A stretch of 64,000 nt of DNA from Ruminiclostridium josui JCM 17888 (GCF_000526495.1 NZ_JAGE01000001.1:3232001-3296000), one strand, 5' to 3'. Counted from the first letter of the stretch, positions 50,708 to 60,236 are shown. Numbers and translations: made by a program. The notes: generated by a model not told the origin, from the letters alone.

Positions 50708-52843
50708 TTGGGAAGAGATATCAGTATAGCGATAAATGCAAAAGACAATTATACACAAGCAATAACAACAATGAAAAATGCTAATCAGGCATTTAATAAA
50801 GATTTAACAGGATTAAACTCAAAATTAGATGCCTTGAACAAAAATAAAATAACCTTAAAAGTAGATGTCAGCAAAGCTAAAAAAGAACTTAGTGAAGCAG
50901 AAAAGCAATTTGCTAAAACTGGGGAGGCCGCCGACAAGCTGAATCTTGAACTTGCTAATGCTAAATATGAAAATGCTCGCAGAAACCTGTCCCTAGTTTC
51001 CGATAATGCTAAACAAGCTGAAAAGGACATACGAAGTCTAACAAATGCAGTGAGTAAAAATGAAAATAGGGCCTCTGCTTCAAGAAATCAAAGTACTATG
51101 GGTAGTGTTTTAGGTACTATTGCCGCCTCTGGTGCCGCCTCACTTATTGGTGATACAATAGGTGGAATAACAAGTACATATGTAAGCAGCGCTTATGGTT
51201 CTGAAGCAAGTACTATATTTAACAGTGCATTGTCAACAGCCGGAATGGGAGCGGCAATTGGTACCGCAATAGCACCGGGAATTGGTACGGCGGTTGGAGC
51301 GGCTTTAGGTGGAATTATAGGTGTAATACAGGGCAATGCGCAAGTATTTGAAAAGAAAGATGATTCTTTCAAACAATACTACCAAGATCAGTTTAAATCA
51401 GTAATAGAAGAACAGAACAATTCACTTTCTTCTGGATCAGGAATTGCATCGTCAAGAGAGCAAAACAAAATATCATTTTCTACATTACTTGGCGGTGATA
51501 AAAACGCTACATCATACCTAAAAGATATCACTAAGTTTGCAAGCGACACACCATTTGAGTATGACGATCTAACAAAAATAAGTAAAACACTTTTGGCATA
51601 CAGATACAAGCAAAATGAAATCATTCCACTGCTTACAAAGGTGGGTGATGCCGGGTCTGCTCTTGGAATGTCCACAGATGATATGACATGGGTATCTACC
51701 GCCCTTGGTCGTATGAAAAGCACAGGGAAAACATCCCTTGAATATCTTAATCCGCTATTAGAACGTGGTATACCGGTATGGGATTATTTAGCTAAAGCAT
51801 CAGGTAAAACTAACAAACAAGTTCAGGAAATGGTAAGCAAAGGACTTATACCAGGAGAAAAGGCAGCCCAAGCAATCGCTGATTATATGGGGTACGATTT
51901 TGCTGGTAATATGAAAAAACAGGCTCAAACCTATTCAGGGCTCGTAAGCACCTTGGAAGATGCTCAAAACCAGATAAACAACGCAATGGGGGAAGGATAT
52001 AACGAAGAACGTAAAAAAGGAATACAAAGCCAAATAAGCTATCTCAGTGGAGATAGCGGAACAAAGATGCAAGAAGCATACAACCAGATAGGACAATGGA
52101 AGGCATCGCTTGAAAATTTGGCAGAGCAGTTTAAAAGAAATGCTTTAAGTGCGGTAATGAGTGGAAGTATCAGTTCTGAGTTCAGTGAGAAAACTCAGGC
52201 AAGACTATCCGAAATGTACAAGGAGTATACCCAATACGCAGCAGATGGTTCAAAGGATGCTGGTGCCAAGATGGGGGCACTTCTAGCAGAAGCCCAAGCA
52301 ATCGCACAAGATGAATATAACGCCAGTGAAGGTGCACAGTTAGCAATCCAAACAAATAAAACTCTTGCTGAAAATATAAAAAATGATGCTGGGTTAAATC
52401 AATCATATTGGGATGCCGGATACCAAATGGGAAAACAATTTTCATTAGGGTTAGCTTCAGCAATTAAAGACAAATCCGATGATAACAAAATAACCTTTGG
52501 TTTATCAAATTCCGGGGTAGTATCAATAGATAAAAATCCTTCAAATGCAATAACTAATTTGTTTGGTGGCAGTAACGGAAATATTCAGAGTTCAGGTAAA
52601 AATAAGTTCGGGTTTGGTAACGGATATGCGGTTGGATTAAGTTACGTACCTTATAATAATTTTCCGACAGTGTTGCATGAAGGTGAAAGAGTCCTTACTG
52701 CAAGTGAAAACCGTTCATATGGACAAAATGCAGCACCGGTTATAACTGGCAATTCATTTGTAATAAGAGAAGAGGCAGACATACAAAAGGTAGCAATTGA
52801 AATAGTGCGACAAATGAATAGAGCCAATGAGCTGGCAGATTGA
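50708..52843 (+). CDS. Tape measure protein (XkdO-like)
   Basis: 711 residues from TTG 50708. The N-terminus is coiled coil (KKELSEAEKQFAKTGEAADK). A Gly/Ala-rich hydrophobic stretch covers residues about 140-215. The tape-measure domain contains STALGRMKSTGKTSLEYLNP and ERGIPVWDYLAKASGKTNKQ. The C-terminus (NFPTVLHEGERVLTASENR) is the usual end. It sets tail length. RBS GGAGGTGAC. Confidence 0.9.
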   Translation: MGRDISIAINAKDNYTQAITTMKNANQAFNKDLTGLNSKLDALNKNKITLKVDVSKAKKELSEAEKQFAKTGEAADKLNLELANAKYENARRNLSLVSDNAKQAEKDIRSLTNAVSKNENRASASRNQSTMGSVLGTIAASGAASLIGDTIGGITSTYVSSAYGSEASTIFNSALSTAGMGAAIGTAIAPGIGTAVGAALGGIIGVIQGNAQVFEKKDDSFKQYYQDQFKSVIEEQNNSLSSGSGIASSREQNKISFSTLLGGDKNATSYLKDITKFASDTPFEYDDLTKISKTLLAYRYKQNEIIPLLTKVGDAGSALGMSTDDMTWVSTALGRMKSTGKTSLEYLNPLLERGIPVWDYLAKASGKTNKQVQEMVSKGLIPGEKAAQAIADYMGYDFAGNMKKQAQTYSGLVSTLEDAQNQINNAMGEGYNEERKKGIQSQISYLSGDSGTKMQEAYNQIGQWKASLENLAEQFKRNALSAVMSGSISSEFSEKTQARLSEMYKEYTQYAADGSKDAGAKMGALLAEAQAIAQDEYNASEGAQLAIQTNKTLAENIKNDAGLNQSYWDAGYQMGKQFSLGLASAIKDKSDDNKITFGLSNSGVVSIDKNPSNAITNLFGGSNGNIQSSGKNKFGFGNGYAVGLSYVPYNNFPTVLHEGERVLTASENRSYGQNAAPVITGNSFVIREEADIQKVAIEIVRQMNRANELAD

Positions 52844-53490
52844 TAGAAAGGGTGGTAAAACTGATTAAATTTATATTTAAAGATACGATAAAAAACAAAG
52901 AACTTATATTACCTGTTACACCTTCTAGTTTCGAAGTCAATCACGGGATAAACGTAGAAACAATTAATATTCATACTCTGGGTGATGTTAGTGTTGCCGG
53001 GTATAAGCTTGCACCAACTTACAAAGTAGATTGTATGTTTCCGGCAAAAAAATATCCATTTTGCCAGCCAAAGGCAGATTTAAATCCTTACAGTTATGTT
53101 AAAAAGTTTGAGGAATGGTGCGATAACCACACGGTTTTACGCTATATAATATCAGATACAATGGTAAATACCCCGGTGCTTATATCTGACATTACCTACG
53201 GTGAAAAAGATGGTACAGGAGATGTTTATGCGACTATAACAATGCGTAATTACAAAACATTGTCAGTAGTACAAACCAATAAAACTGGTAATCGTAGCCG
53301 AAGTAGTACTGAAAAGAAAACATCCCCATCAAAAAGTTATACTATAAAACGGGGAGATACATTAAGTGCAATTTGCAGAAAGCATTATGGCAATGCTGCA
53401 TTATACCCAAAACTTGCTGCAGTCAATGGAATAAAGAATCCAAACCTTATTAGTTCCGGAAAAACATTAAAACTTCCGGCAGTTTTGTAA
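52840..53490 (+). CDS. LysM baseplate protein (XkdP-like)
   Basis: About 210 residues. N-terminal LILPVTPSSFEVNHGINVETINIH matches XkdP; the C-terminal LysM domain (SYTIKRGDTLSAICRKHYGN and on) binds peptidoglycan. The nominal start TTG 52840 overlaps the tape-measure gene. AAAGGGTGG sits downstream of it, so initiation at CTG 52861 or GTG 52852 is possible. Confidence 0.85.
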   Translation: MIERVVKLIKFIFKDTIKNKELILPVTPSSFEVNHGINVETINIHTLGDVSVAGYKLAPTYKVDCMFPAKKYPFCQPKADLNPYSYVKKFEEWCDNHTVLRYIISDTMVNTPVLISDITYGEKDGTGDVYATITMRNYKTLSVVQTNKTGNRSRSSTEKKTSPSKSYTIKRGDTLSAICRKHYGNAALYPKLAAVNGIKNPNLISSGKTLKLPAVL

Positions 53491-53504
53491 GAGAGGGATA
53501 ATAT

Positions 53505-54557
53505 ATGATCAAACTTTTAATAACAAACAGTACTGGCACTGTAGATGTAACTCAATTTGTACAGTCAATTACCTGGTCGGGAGATTACCAACAATGCTCA
53601 CGAACTCTTGACTTTGAGATTATATCATCACCTACAGACAAAAATCTTCCTGCTATTAAATGCGAACTGGGGAATAGTGTAATTTTGATGCAAGATACTA
53701 TGATATTGTTTGATGGATATATATTTGAACGGCAGAAGGACACAAACAGTAGCACAATAAATATAACCTGCTATGATCGTGGCATATACCTTAAACGTAA
53801 CGAAGCGTCATATAAATTTAAAAATACAACTCCTGCAGCAATAGCAAAAAGAATCTGTACTGATTTTGGAATCCAACTTGGTTCAATCGTGGCTCCCAAT
53901 GTGAAAGTATCCCGGAATTTTATCGGAGTAAGTTTGTATAGTATGATTCAAACAGCTTATACATTAGCCTCAGAAGCAACTGACAAAAAATATTTAATGC
54001 GCTTCACTGGCTCAAAGTTAAATATTATAGAAAAAGCTGTCACAAATGAAACACTGGTGATAGAAGGCGGTAGTAACCTAATGTCGGCATCAACAACTGA
54101 AAGCATATCTAATATGGTTAATCAGGTTGTTATTTACAATGATAAAGACAAACTTATATCAACACAAAAAGACAGTGAAGCAATAAAGCTTTACGGAGTA
54201 TTGCAAAGCTATCTTAAGCAGGCAAAAGGTGAGAATGGCATTGCAAAAGCCAAAAAACTGATAGCAGATAATGGAGTAAGTCAAAAGATAACCATAGAGA
54301 ATTTGGGAAACATTGCAAACATTACCGGAGGTACTGTAGTAGTTCGGGAACCATACACCGGGGTATACGGACTGTTTTACATTGATAGTGATACTCATAC
54401 CTGGAAGCGTGGGCAGTATTACAACAAATTGGTTGTTAACTTTAAAAACATTATGGATGAACAAGATGTTGGAGCTCTCCCAAACAAGGATGGAAGTAAA
54501 ACAAAATCAAGCACAAGCGGAAATTGGGACTATACACATAAGCCGGGAGGAAAGTAA
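53505..54557 (+). CDS. Baseplate hub protein (XkdQ-like)
   Basis: 350 residues: VTQFVQSITWSGDYQQCSRT and DFEIISSPTDKNLPAIKCELG (tail-protein/gpD-like fold), LIVIEGGSN-type middle and GLFYIDSDTHTWKRGQYYNK. It matches XkdQ and the 'late control D' hub family. RBS AGAGAGGG. Confidence 0.85.
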   Translation: MIKLLITNSTGTVDVTQFVQSITWSGDYQQCSRTLDFEIISSPTDKNLPAIKCELGNSVILMQDTMILFDGYIFERQKDTNSSTINITCYDRGIYLKRNEASYKFKNTTPAAIAKRICTDFGIQLGSIVAPNVKVSRNFIGVSLYSMIQTAYTLASEATDKKYLMRFTGSKLNIIEKAVTNETLVIEGGSNLMSASTTESISNMVNQVVIYNDKDKLISTQKDSEAIKLYGVLQSYLKQAKGENGIAKAKKLIADNGVSQKITIENLGNIANITGGTVVVREPYTGVYGLFYIDSDTHTWKRGQYYNKLVVNFKNIMDEQDVGALPNKDGSKTKSSTSGNWDYTHKPGGK

Positions 54558-54815
54558 ATGGAAGATAACCCTTTTTTAACGATGGTTAAAACTATTAGAC
54601 AAGTCAGTAAATCTCAAATACCTGCTAACTTTCGTTTTGGTACCGTTGTTACGGCTAATCCTTTACAACTTGATGTGGCAGGCACAATACAGGATAAAGA
54701 TTCGGTGCTGAAAAACAGTATAATTAATACATTCACGGAAGGTGATATGCTGCTTCTGGTACCCATTGAAGATGAACAGCGGTATATAATACTTTGCAAG
54801 GTGGTGAGTATATGA
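54558..54815 (+). CDS. Baseplate protein, XkdR/DUF2577-like
   Basis: 85 residues: FRFGTVVTANPLQLDVAGTI and GDMLLLVPIEDEQRYIILCKVV, the DUF2577 pattern. It lies between hub and XkdS genes in PBSX order. RBS GGGAGGAAAG. Confidence 0.82.
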   Translation: MEDNPFLTMVKTIRQVSKSQIPANFRFGTVVTANPLQLDVAGTIQDKDSVLKNSIINTFTEGDMLLLVPIEDEQRYIILCKVVSI

Positions 54816-55234
54816 GTACAACACTATTCCCGAGCATACAACCACAAATAGATGAAACACCTACAGAACTGGAACTATACAAAGAAGTAAAATGGGATTT
54901 CGAAAAAAATATTCCCGTATATCAAAACGGCTCACCTGTTATTTTAACAGGAAAGGAAGCCGTTTTTGTTTGGGCGTGGAAGGCACTTACAACTCCACGT
55001 TTCAGATATGAAATATATACATGGGATTTTGGAAGTGAAATCGAATCCCTTATAGGGCAACCATTTACGGATGAATTAAAACAATCAGAAGCTGCAAGGT
55101 ATGTACAAGAATGTTTGCTTATAAACCCATACATCACTGGTGTATTAAATATAAATGTAGCGTTTAGTGATGAAATTATAAAAATAAGCTGCACAATTGA
55201 GACAATTTATGGGGAGGTGGATATAGATGTATGA
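54812..55234 (+). CDS. Baseplate wedge protein, XkdS/DUF2634-like
   Basis: 140 residues from ATG 54812 (GGTGGTGAG upstream). ELELYKEVKWDFEKNIPVYQ, VWAWKALTTPRFRYEIYTWD and INPYITGVLNINVAFSDEII match DUF2634/gp25-type wedge proteins. It overlaps both neighbours. Confidence 0.87.
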   Translation: MSTTLFPSIQPQIDETPTELELYKEVKWDFEKNIPVYQNGSPVILTGKEAVFVWAWKALTTPRFRYEIYTWDFGSEIESLIGQPFTDELKQSEAARYVQECLLINPYITGVLNINVAFSDEIIKISCTIETIYGEVDIDV

Positions 55235-56273
55235 AGACTTAACAGCAGAAAGCATTAAAAGTGATTTAATAGGACGACTTTCTACAGACATAAATGTCAA
55301 TGAAGGTAGTTACACAAATGACATGATAAGTGCCGTTGCCTATGAAATCTGGAAGGGTTATCAGTCCCTAGATGCTTTAATTCCAATTGCCTTTGTAGAT
55401 GAAACTTCTGGAGAATATATAGATAGGCGCTGTGCTGAATATGGTATAACTCGTAAAGCCGGGACAGCAGCAAAAGCAACATTAAATTTTACAGGAACAG
55501 ACGGAACGCTAATACCAGCCGGGAAGGTATTTTTAACAGTGGAAGGACTTCAATTTGAGACTGATGAGACGGTAACAATAACAGCAGGAGTTGCAATGGT
55601 AAATGCTACGGCTGTAGAAATAGGAGAGGAATACAATGTTGATGTAGGTACTATTACTCAACAGCTAATAAGCCTAGGAGGTTTAAGTACTGTTACAAAT
55701 GAAAAAGCAACTGGTGGCACTGACCCTGAATCAGATACAGATCTTGTAAAAAGGTTAAACGATTATTTGAGAAGCCCGGCAACTTCTGGAAATGTAGCAC
55801 ATTATAAGCAATGGGCCTTATCTGTAAATGGAGTGGGAGCTGTAAAAGTTGAACCGTTATGGAATGGCCCAGGGACGGTGAAGGTTTTGATAGTTAACAA
55901 TGAGAAAAAGCCTGTAGATTCAACAATTTTAAATAATTGTGCTGAGTGTATAGAATCAAACAGGCCTATTGGTGCAACGGTAACAGTTGAAAGTGCGCAG
56001 GAATTAAGTGTAGATATCACTGCAAAAATAATTATAGATAGTAGTACAACCCTTGACACGGTAAGAACAGAATTTGAAGCAAGTTTGAAATCATATTTAA
56101 AAGACATATCATTTGAAAAATATACAATTGTCTATAATCGTATTGTATACATGCTCCTTGATATTAGCGGTGTAATGGACTATACATCACTTACGATTAA
56201 TGGAGGTACGGCAAATATAACTATTGCTGATAATAAGGTACCTGTATTACAGAATGTTGAGGTGATAACCTGA
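55227..56273 (+). CDS. Baseplate J-like protein (XkdT)
   Basis: 348 residues: NVNEGSYTNDMISAVAYEIW, DRRCAEYGITRKAGTAAKAT, GGTDPESDTDLVKRLNDYLR and SVNGVGAVKVEPLWNGPGTV, the Baseplate_J pattern. It joins wedges to fibres. RBS GGGAGGTGG. Confidence 0.92.
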   Translation: MYEDLTAESIKSDLIGRLSTDINVNEGSYTNDMISAVAYEIWKGYQSLDALIPIAFVDETSGEYIDRRCAEYGITRKAGTAAKATLNFTGTDGTLIPAGKVFLTVEGLQFETDETVTITAGVAMVNATAVEIGEEYNVDVGTITQQLISLGGLSTVTNEKATGGTDPESDTDLVKRLNDYLRSPATSGNVAHYKQWALSVNGVGAVKVEPLWNGPGTVKVLIVNNEKKPVDSTILNNCAECIESNRPIGATVTVESAQELSVDITAKIIIDSSTTLDTVRTEFEASLKSYLKDISFEKYTIVYNRIVYMLLDISGVMDYTSLTINGGTANITIADNKVPVLQNVEVIT

Positions 56274-56800
56274 TGGCACTTATTGACTTATTACCGCCCA
56301 ACTATAAAAACAGTAGGGAAGTTATAGAACTACAGGGAGCCTTTGAACATTGGACAGAGGCTTTAAATATAGCTAAAGATGATTTGTTCTTACAGTTAAA
56401 TGTATCGACAGCAACATGGGGCCTGAATATGTGGGAAAAAGCATTAGGAATCGAAATTGACGTTTCTAAGCCATTGGAATACAGGCGTACCAGAATAATG
56501 AGCAAACTACGTGGAGCTGGTACAACAACTAAAGAAATGATTAAAAACGTAAGTGAAAGTTATGCGAATGGGGAAGTAGATGTTATCGAAAATAACCCGG
56601 ACTACTGCTTTACAATTAAATTTGTTGGTTTGAAGGGTATTCCTCCAAACCTTGATGATCTTAAAAAAGCTATAGAAGATATAAAACCAGCACATCTTGA
56701 TGTGATTTATGAATTTACATACAACCCATGGAGCTATGCCAAAACATTGACATGGGGAGAGGTAAAAGAAAATACATGGGGCAATTTGAAAGAGAGGTAA
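56273..56800 (+). CDS. Tail protein XkdU/DUF2313-like (gpI type)
   Basis: 175 residues: LLPPNYKNSREVIELQGAF, TWGLNMWEKALGIEIDVSKP, RRTRIMSKLRGAGTTTKEMI, ending LTWGEVKENTWGNLKER. It matches DUF2313. Its ATG overlaps the last base of the J-like gene stop. Confidence 0.88.
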   Translation: MALIDLLPPNYKNSREVIELQGAFEHWTEALNIAKDDLFLQLNVSTATWGLNMWEKALGIEIDVSKPLEYRRTRIMSKLRGAGTTTKEMIKNVSESYANGEVDVIENNPDYCFTIKFVGLKGIPPNLDDLKKAIEDIKPAHLDVIYEFTYNPWSYAKTLTWGEVKENTWGNLKER

Positions 56801-56804
56801 TGAA

Positions 56805-57716
56805 ATGGCAACATATACACAAAACTACAATCTTGAAAAGCCTGACTTAAATGAAACAGCAGACATTGAAGTTATCAATAATAACATGGATATTATTGAT
56901 GCTAGCTTACACCTTCATACGGTGGATATATTAAAACATATACCATATGCTGTGACAACAAATGTTAATAATGAATACACAGCAAATTTAGGCTTGACAG
57001 AGTTAATAGATGGGCAAAGATTACAAATAAAATGTAATGCTGATAGTACTGGTCAAGTGACATTAAATCCTGATGGTATTGGAATAAAAAACGTAGTTAA
57101 AGCAAATGGAATACCTGTATCAAACTGGAAAGCAAATGGTATTTACACCCTCGCCTACAATGCTACTACAGGAAATTTTATATCACAGGGTGAAGGGGGG
57201 GAATATGGAACAGCCACGCCAGATGATGTAAAAATGGATGTCCCTTTTGGTACTGAAGATGGTATTAAAATTGGAACCTACACATCGGATGCTACAGCAA
57301 CAGCTGCTGATATTATTGTGGGTAAGATTGCTTATTCTATGGGACAACGCCTTATTGGCACAAACAATAATAAAAGATGGATAAGCGGTACTTTTGATGC
57401 TGGGTATTCTTACGATGGTTCTACACAAGTGAATGTTTATGGACTCCCATTTAAACCGCGACTTGTGTATATCTATGGAACAAGAACAAGCCCAGGAACA
57501 TATTTTCAATACATACTATTAGTTGATACACCCTTTTTAAGTCGTACAGGCATAAAAGGCTTTTACACTTATATGAAACCTGGAACTTCAATGCAATCTA
57601 GTTTGATAGCTTCAAGCAGCTATAATTTTCAAATTTTGTCAACAGGATTTACAGCAACTTTTTATGCTACCACTTCAGACACATGGATTGCCTGTGATTA
57701 TGTTGCTTTTGAATAA
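56805..57716 (+). CDS. Tail fibre/receptor-binding-type protein
   Basis: 303 residues. The N-terminus TYTQNYNLEKPDLNETADIE and VINNNMDIIDA is the usual attachment segment of fibre-like proteins in clostridial phages. The centre resembles fibre repeats (DGQRLQIKCNADSTGQVTL) and the C-terminus is a Tyr/Ser/Thr-rich beta domain likely to bind the cell surface. It follows the baseplate genes directly. Confidence 0.75.
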   Translation: MATYTQNYNLEKPDLNETADIEVINNNMDIIDASLHLHTVDILKHIPYAVTTNVNNEYTANLGLTELIDGQRLQIKCNADSTGQVTLNPDGIGIKNVVKANGIPVSNWKANGIYTLAYNATTGNFISQGEGGEYGTATPDDVKMDVPFGTEDGIKIGTYTSDATATAADIIVGKIAYSMGQRLIGTNNNKRWISGTFDAGYSYDGSTQVNVYGLPFKPRLVYIYGTRTSPGTYFQYILLVDTPFLSRTGIKGFYTYMKPGTSMQSSLIASSSYNFQILSTGFTATFYATTSDTWIACDYVAFE

Positions 57717-57744
57717 TAAAAACATGAAAGGTGGTATTTTAATA

Positions 57745-58089
57745 ATGCAAATGGTAAGGGTTATCTATGACCTAAAAGGTAAGATATTATTAACACAGCA
57801 AGGAACTAATGTATATACACCGCAAGGAGTACCATACATGGATGTGCAATTGGAGGATGGGTCTTATATAGAAAGTATGGATACATCAATAAGTCCACAT
57901 CGACCTGTCATAAAGATCACACCAGATCCATACGGAGATATAAAACAGCAAATACAAAGCTGCATTGACCAATTGGCGCAAACACGACAGGCAAATATGG
58001 CAACCACACTCACTCTAATGCAGGCACTAGCCGAAGTGTACGAGCAAATGATAGCAATCAAAGCTAGCTTACCTGGAGGTGGTTTTTAA
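57745..58089 (+). CDS. Small tail-associated protein
   Basis: 114 residues from ATG 57745 behind AAAGGTGG. The N-terminal half is beta-rich (VIYDLKGKILLTQQGTNVYT), the C-terminal half helical (KQQIQSCIDQLAQTRQANMA). Probably a fibre assembly or accessory protein; family not recognised. Confidence 0.6.
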   Translation: MQMVRVIYDLKGKILLTQQGTNVYTPQGVPYMDVQLEDGSYIESMDTSISPHRPVIKITPDPYGDIKQQIQSCIDQLAQTRQANMATTLTLMQALAEVYEQMIAIKASLPGGGF

Positions 58090-58214
58090 TGTTAGAAGTG
58101 TATATAACGCTGATTAAAAATGGAGTAAGGGAACTTGACAGTATACCTGAAAAATTTAGGGCAGAAGTTAAAAAGAAACTTGAACAAGACAACATAGTAG
58201 ATACATCAAAATAG
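58089..58214 (+). CDS. CD1375-like small protein (first copy)
   Basis: 41 residues overlapping the previous stop (TAATG): MLEVYITLIKNGVRELDSIP then a basic helix. It resembles the protein at 58287 (MVDVYIALIV..IDTVPAALK) and short proteins I recall near the end of clostridial tail operons. Function unknown. Confidence 0.6.
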   Translation: MLEVYITLIKNGVRELDSIPEKFRAEVKKKLEQDNIVDTSK

Positions 58215-58286
58215 GGAGGTAAAACAGTGTTTAAACGATTACGCCTTATATGGGATATATTAACTTTTAAAGGAGGTGACGGATAT

Positions 58287-58436
58287 ATGGTAGATGTATA
58301 CATAGCTTTGATAGTACACACAGATATTACACATCGCACAATTGACACTGTACCAGCAGCACTAAAAGATGCTGTATTAGCTGGACTAAACGCTATTGGG
58401 TTGGATGGCTACGGTCAACCACTACCCCAAGGCTAG
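58287..58436 (+). CDS. CD1375-like small protein (second copy)
   Basis: 49 residues from ATG 58287 behind AAAGGAGGTGAC: MVDVYIALIVHTDITHRTID, TVPAALKDAVLAGLNAIGLD. The frame also opens 60 bases upstream at GTG 58227 behind AGGGAGGT, giving a 69-residue form whose extension contains the second ribosome site. Both starts may be used. Function unknown. Confidence 0.6.
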   Translation: MVDVYIALIVHTDITHRTIDTVPAALKDAVLAGLNAIGLDGYGQPLPQG

Positions 58437-58450
58437 GCAACAAACTGATT

Positions 58451-58480
58451 AGATAACCCCGGTGCAATCCGGGGCTATCT
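58451..58480 (+). terminator. GC-rich hairpin after the tail operon
   Basis: AGATAACCCCGG and CCGGGGCTATCT with a 6-base loop. No T-run follows; a second hairpin with a T-run lies 28 bases on. Confidence 0.65.
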
Positions 58481-58508
58481 AAAAGACATAAGGATAATAT
58501 CACGACCT

Positions 58509-58544
58509 AAAAGGGAGTCATTTATTTGGCTCTCTTTTTGTTTT
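58509..58544 (+). terminator. Terminator before the lysis genes
   Basis: AAAAGGGAGTCA pairs, with two G-U pairs, to TGGCTCTCTTTT and is followed by TGTTTT. It marks the end of the tail transcript. Confidence 0.65.
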
Positions 58545-58575
58545 ACAAAAATACATCATTGGGGAGGCTTGATAA

Positions 58576-58875
58576 ATGGAAGTTAATGTATTAGTAGCTA
58601 TTAGTGTGGCCGGAACTTTGAGTGGCATTGTATTTAGTTACATTGGCTATCGGAACGGAGTAAAAAAAGAAAGTTCAGATGCAGGCAAGAATTCCGGAAC
58701 ACTGATATCAGATGTAGGTTATATAAAAGCTGGCGTTGATGATTTAAAGCGAAAGCAAGAAACATCAGAAGAACGACATTTTGCACTAGCTGAACGTGTA
58801 AAAGGTGTTGAAGAGTCTGCAAAGTCAGCACATAAAAGAATAGATGGATTGGAGGCAAAAGAACATGTCATATAG
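58576..58875 (+). CDS. Lysis-cassette membrane protein (XhlA-like)
   Basis: 99 residues. An N-terminal membrane helix (VLVAISVAGTLSGIVFSYIGYR) is followed by a long amphipathic coiled coil (YIKAGVDDLKRKQETSEERH, SAKSAHKRIDGLE). This is the layout of small phage lysis accessory proteins beside endolysins. RBS GGGGAGGC. It overlaps the endolysin start. Confidence 0.65.
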   Translation: MEVNVLVAISVAGTLSGIVFSYIGYRNGVKKESSDAGKNSGTLISDVGYIKAGVDDLKRKQETSEERHFALAERVKGVEESAKSAHKRIDGLEAKEHVI

Positions 58876-59569
58876 TGTTAAATTCAAATATACTGATGAA
58901 TGTTTTGTTTATCCCAAATTGATTGCCGCAGTTAATACTCTGTGTGTTAAAAAAGGAAAGGATTGTCTTTGTACCTCCGGATACAGGAGTTTAGCGAAAC
59001 AAAGGCTTATAAACGCGCAATCATTGGCACAGAGAAAAAGCCAAGGTGCATATCAAAAATCAGACGGGTCCGTGTATACTCCTGACGGGAAGTGTTGGGC
59101 TGCTGCTTACGGTAAATCAAACCATTGTTATTGTATAGCCATGGATATAACAGATAGTTGGTTTCAGTCCCTTACTAATGCCGAATTAAAAAAGTATGGG
59201 CTTGTTAAACCAATGAGCTATGAGCCATGGCATGTGCAGTTGCTAAAACATAACGGAATTAGCCAGAAACAAAAAGAAGCAATCAGAGACAGTGTGTTGA
59301 AAGGAGAAGGAAAAGATATGGACGTAAAAATATTTCAGAGTATGACAGGACTAAAGGCAGACGGCATTGCCGGTCCTGTAACAAAGGCAAAAGCAAAGGA
59401 AGTATTACAGTGTTGCCAAGAGATTCTGGGTAATAACTTCAAATCTGCCGAGGAAGTTATCAAAGCGACTCAATCCAACCCTGGCATATGGCTGGGGGTA
59501 ATTAAAACATTAAAATACTTTGACAGATTTGTTATGAATATCGTCAATAAGATGGGAGGATGTACATAA
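58865..59569 (+). CDS. Endolysin: M15 (VanY-type) peptidase with peptidoglycan-binding tail
   Basis: 234 residues from ATG 58865 (TTGGAGGC upstream). The M15 peptidase domain has TSGYRSLAKQ, SNHCYCIAMDIT (His and Asp zinc ligands) and SYEPWHVQL (Trp-His). The C-terminal peptidoglycan-binding motif is VKIFQSMTGLKADGIAGPVT. It should cleave cross-bridge peptides at lysis. No signal peptide, so release depends on the holin. Confidence 0.87.
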   Translation: MSYSVKFKYTDECFVYPKLIAAVNTLCVKKGKDCLCTSGYRSLAKQRLINAQSLAQRKSQGAYQKSDGSVYTPDGKCWAAAYGKSNHCYCIAMDITDSWFQSLTNAELKKYGLVKPMSYEPWHVQLLKHNGISQKQKEAIRDSVLKGEGKDMDVKIFQSMTGLKADGIAGPVTKAKAKEVLQCCQEILGNNFKSAEEVIKATQSNPGIWLGVIKTLKYFDRFVMNIVNKMGGCT

Positions 59570-59570
59570 T

Positions 59571-59741
59571 ATGAAAGAGAAATTTTCAAAATTGATAGAT
59601 GTCAAGACAATAGTAACCTTTGCCCTTGTGGGTGCAATGATTGGATTCACCGCAGCCGGCAAAGTAGATCCTGAAAAACTTGCATCAATGGCAACTATGG
59701 CGGTGTCCTTTTTCTTTGCGGTAAAGCTAAATAAATCATAA
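59571..59741 (+). CDS. Holin-like small membrane protein
   Basis: 56 residues, 1 base after the endolysin stop. Two hydrophobic segments (TIVTFALVGAMIGFTAAG and ASMATMAVSFFFAVKL) with a Lys/Ser end. Size and position fit a class II holin. GGGAGGA lies before the ATG. Confidence 0.75.
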   Translation: MKEKFSKLIDVKTIVTFALVGAMIGFTAAGKVDPEKLASMATMAVSFFFAVKLNKS

Positions 59742-59750
59742 TATAGAAAT

Positions 59751-59776
59751 GCCCTCAGGGAGAAATCCTTGAGGGC
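59751..59776 (+). terminator. Terminator after the lysis genes
   Basis: GCCCTCAGGGA-GAAA-TCCTTGAGGGC with one mismatch. It ends the late operon and faces the convergent - strand pair. Confidence 0.8.
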
Positions 59777-59782
59777 TGTTAT

Positions 59783-60229
59783 TTAGTACTTTTTTAAAGT
59801 TTTAATAATATAATAGATTCCCTGTATAAAGAAAACAGAGCTTATAAAAGAACACGCAATTACAATCTTTTGCAGTATATCGATATTATCAATAATTAAT
59901 TTTATAGTAAAGTATAGATAGGCAAAGTTAATTATTAGTGCTAATATGCTTAAAATTAGTGCAATTATTATAGCCGCAAAGTATTTATCTATATAATGAT
60001 ATTTTTTTAACCTGGCTATTCTTTCGTTAGATAAAGCACTTATTAAAATACTCAATGCTGTAAATAAAAACCCCGATATTACTGCGTTATAACTTATTAA
60101 ATCAATAGGTTGCGTTGGATTAACTTTAAAACAATTATATTTAAATAAAAAAGCAACTGATAATATTGATACGAAAAAAAGCACAATATTGGTCCAGAAA
60201 AAACGCATAATGTTAGATTTTATTTCCAT
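59783..60229 (-). CDS. RexB-like four-helix membrane protein
   Basis: 148 residues with four predicted membrane helices (about 11-28, 41-64, 82-110, 117-140). From memory lambda RexB is 144 residues with four helices and shares a motif with identical internal spacing: SY, seven residues, L, two, AL, two, LI, then a basic loop ending RxAxxxxYxY (here NERIARLKKYHY). It starts 7 bases after the partner gene stop, behind GTGAGGTGAT, so they form an operon. In lambda, RexB is an ion channel opened by RexA to abort infection. A homology search is needed. Confidence 0.6.
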   Translation of the reverse strand: MEIKSNIMRFFWTNIVLFFVSILSVAFLFKYNCFKVNPTQPIDLISYNAVISGFLFTALSILISALSNERIARLKKYHYIDKYFAAIIIALILSILALIINFAYLYFTIKLIIDNIDILQKIVIACSFISSVFFIQGIYYIIKTLKKY

Positions 60230-60236
60230 ACGAACA

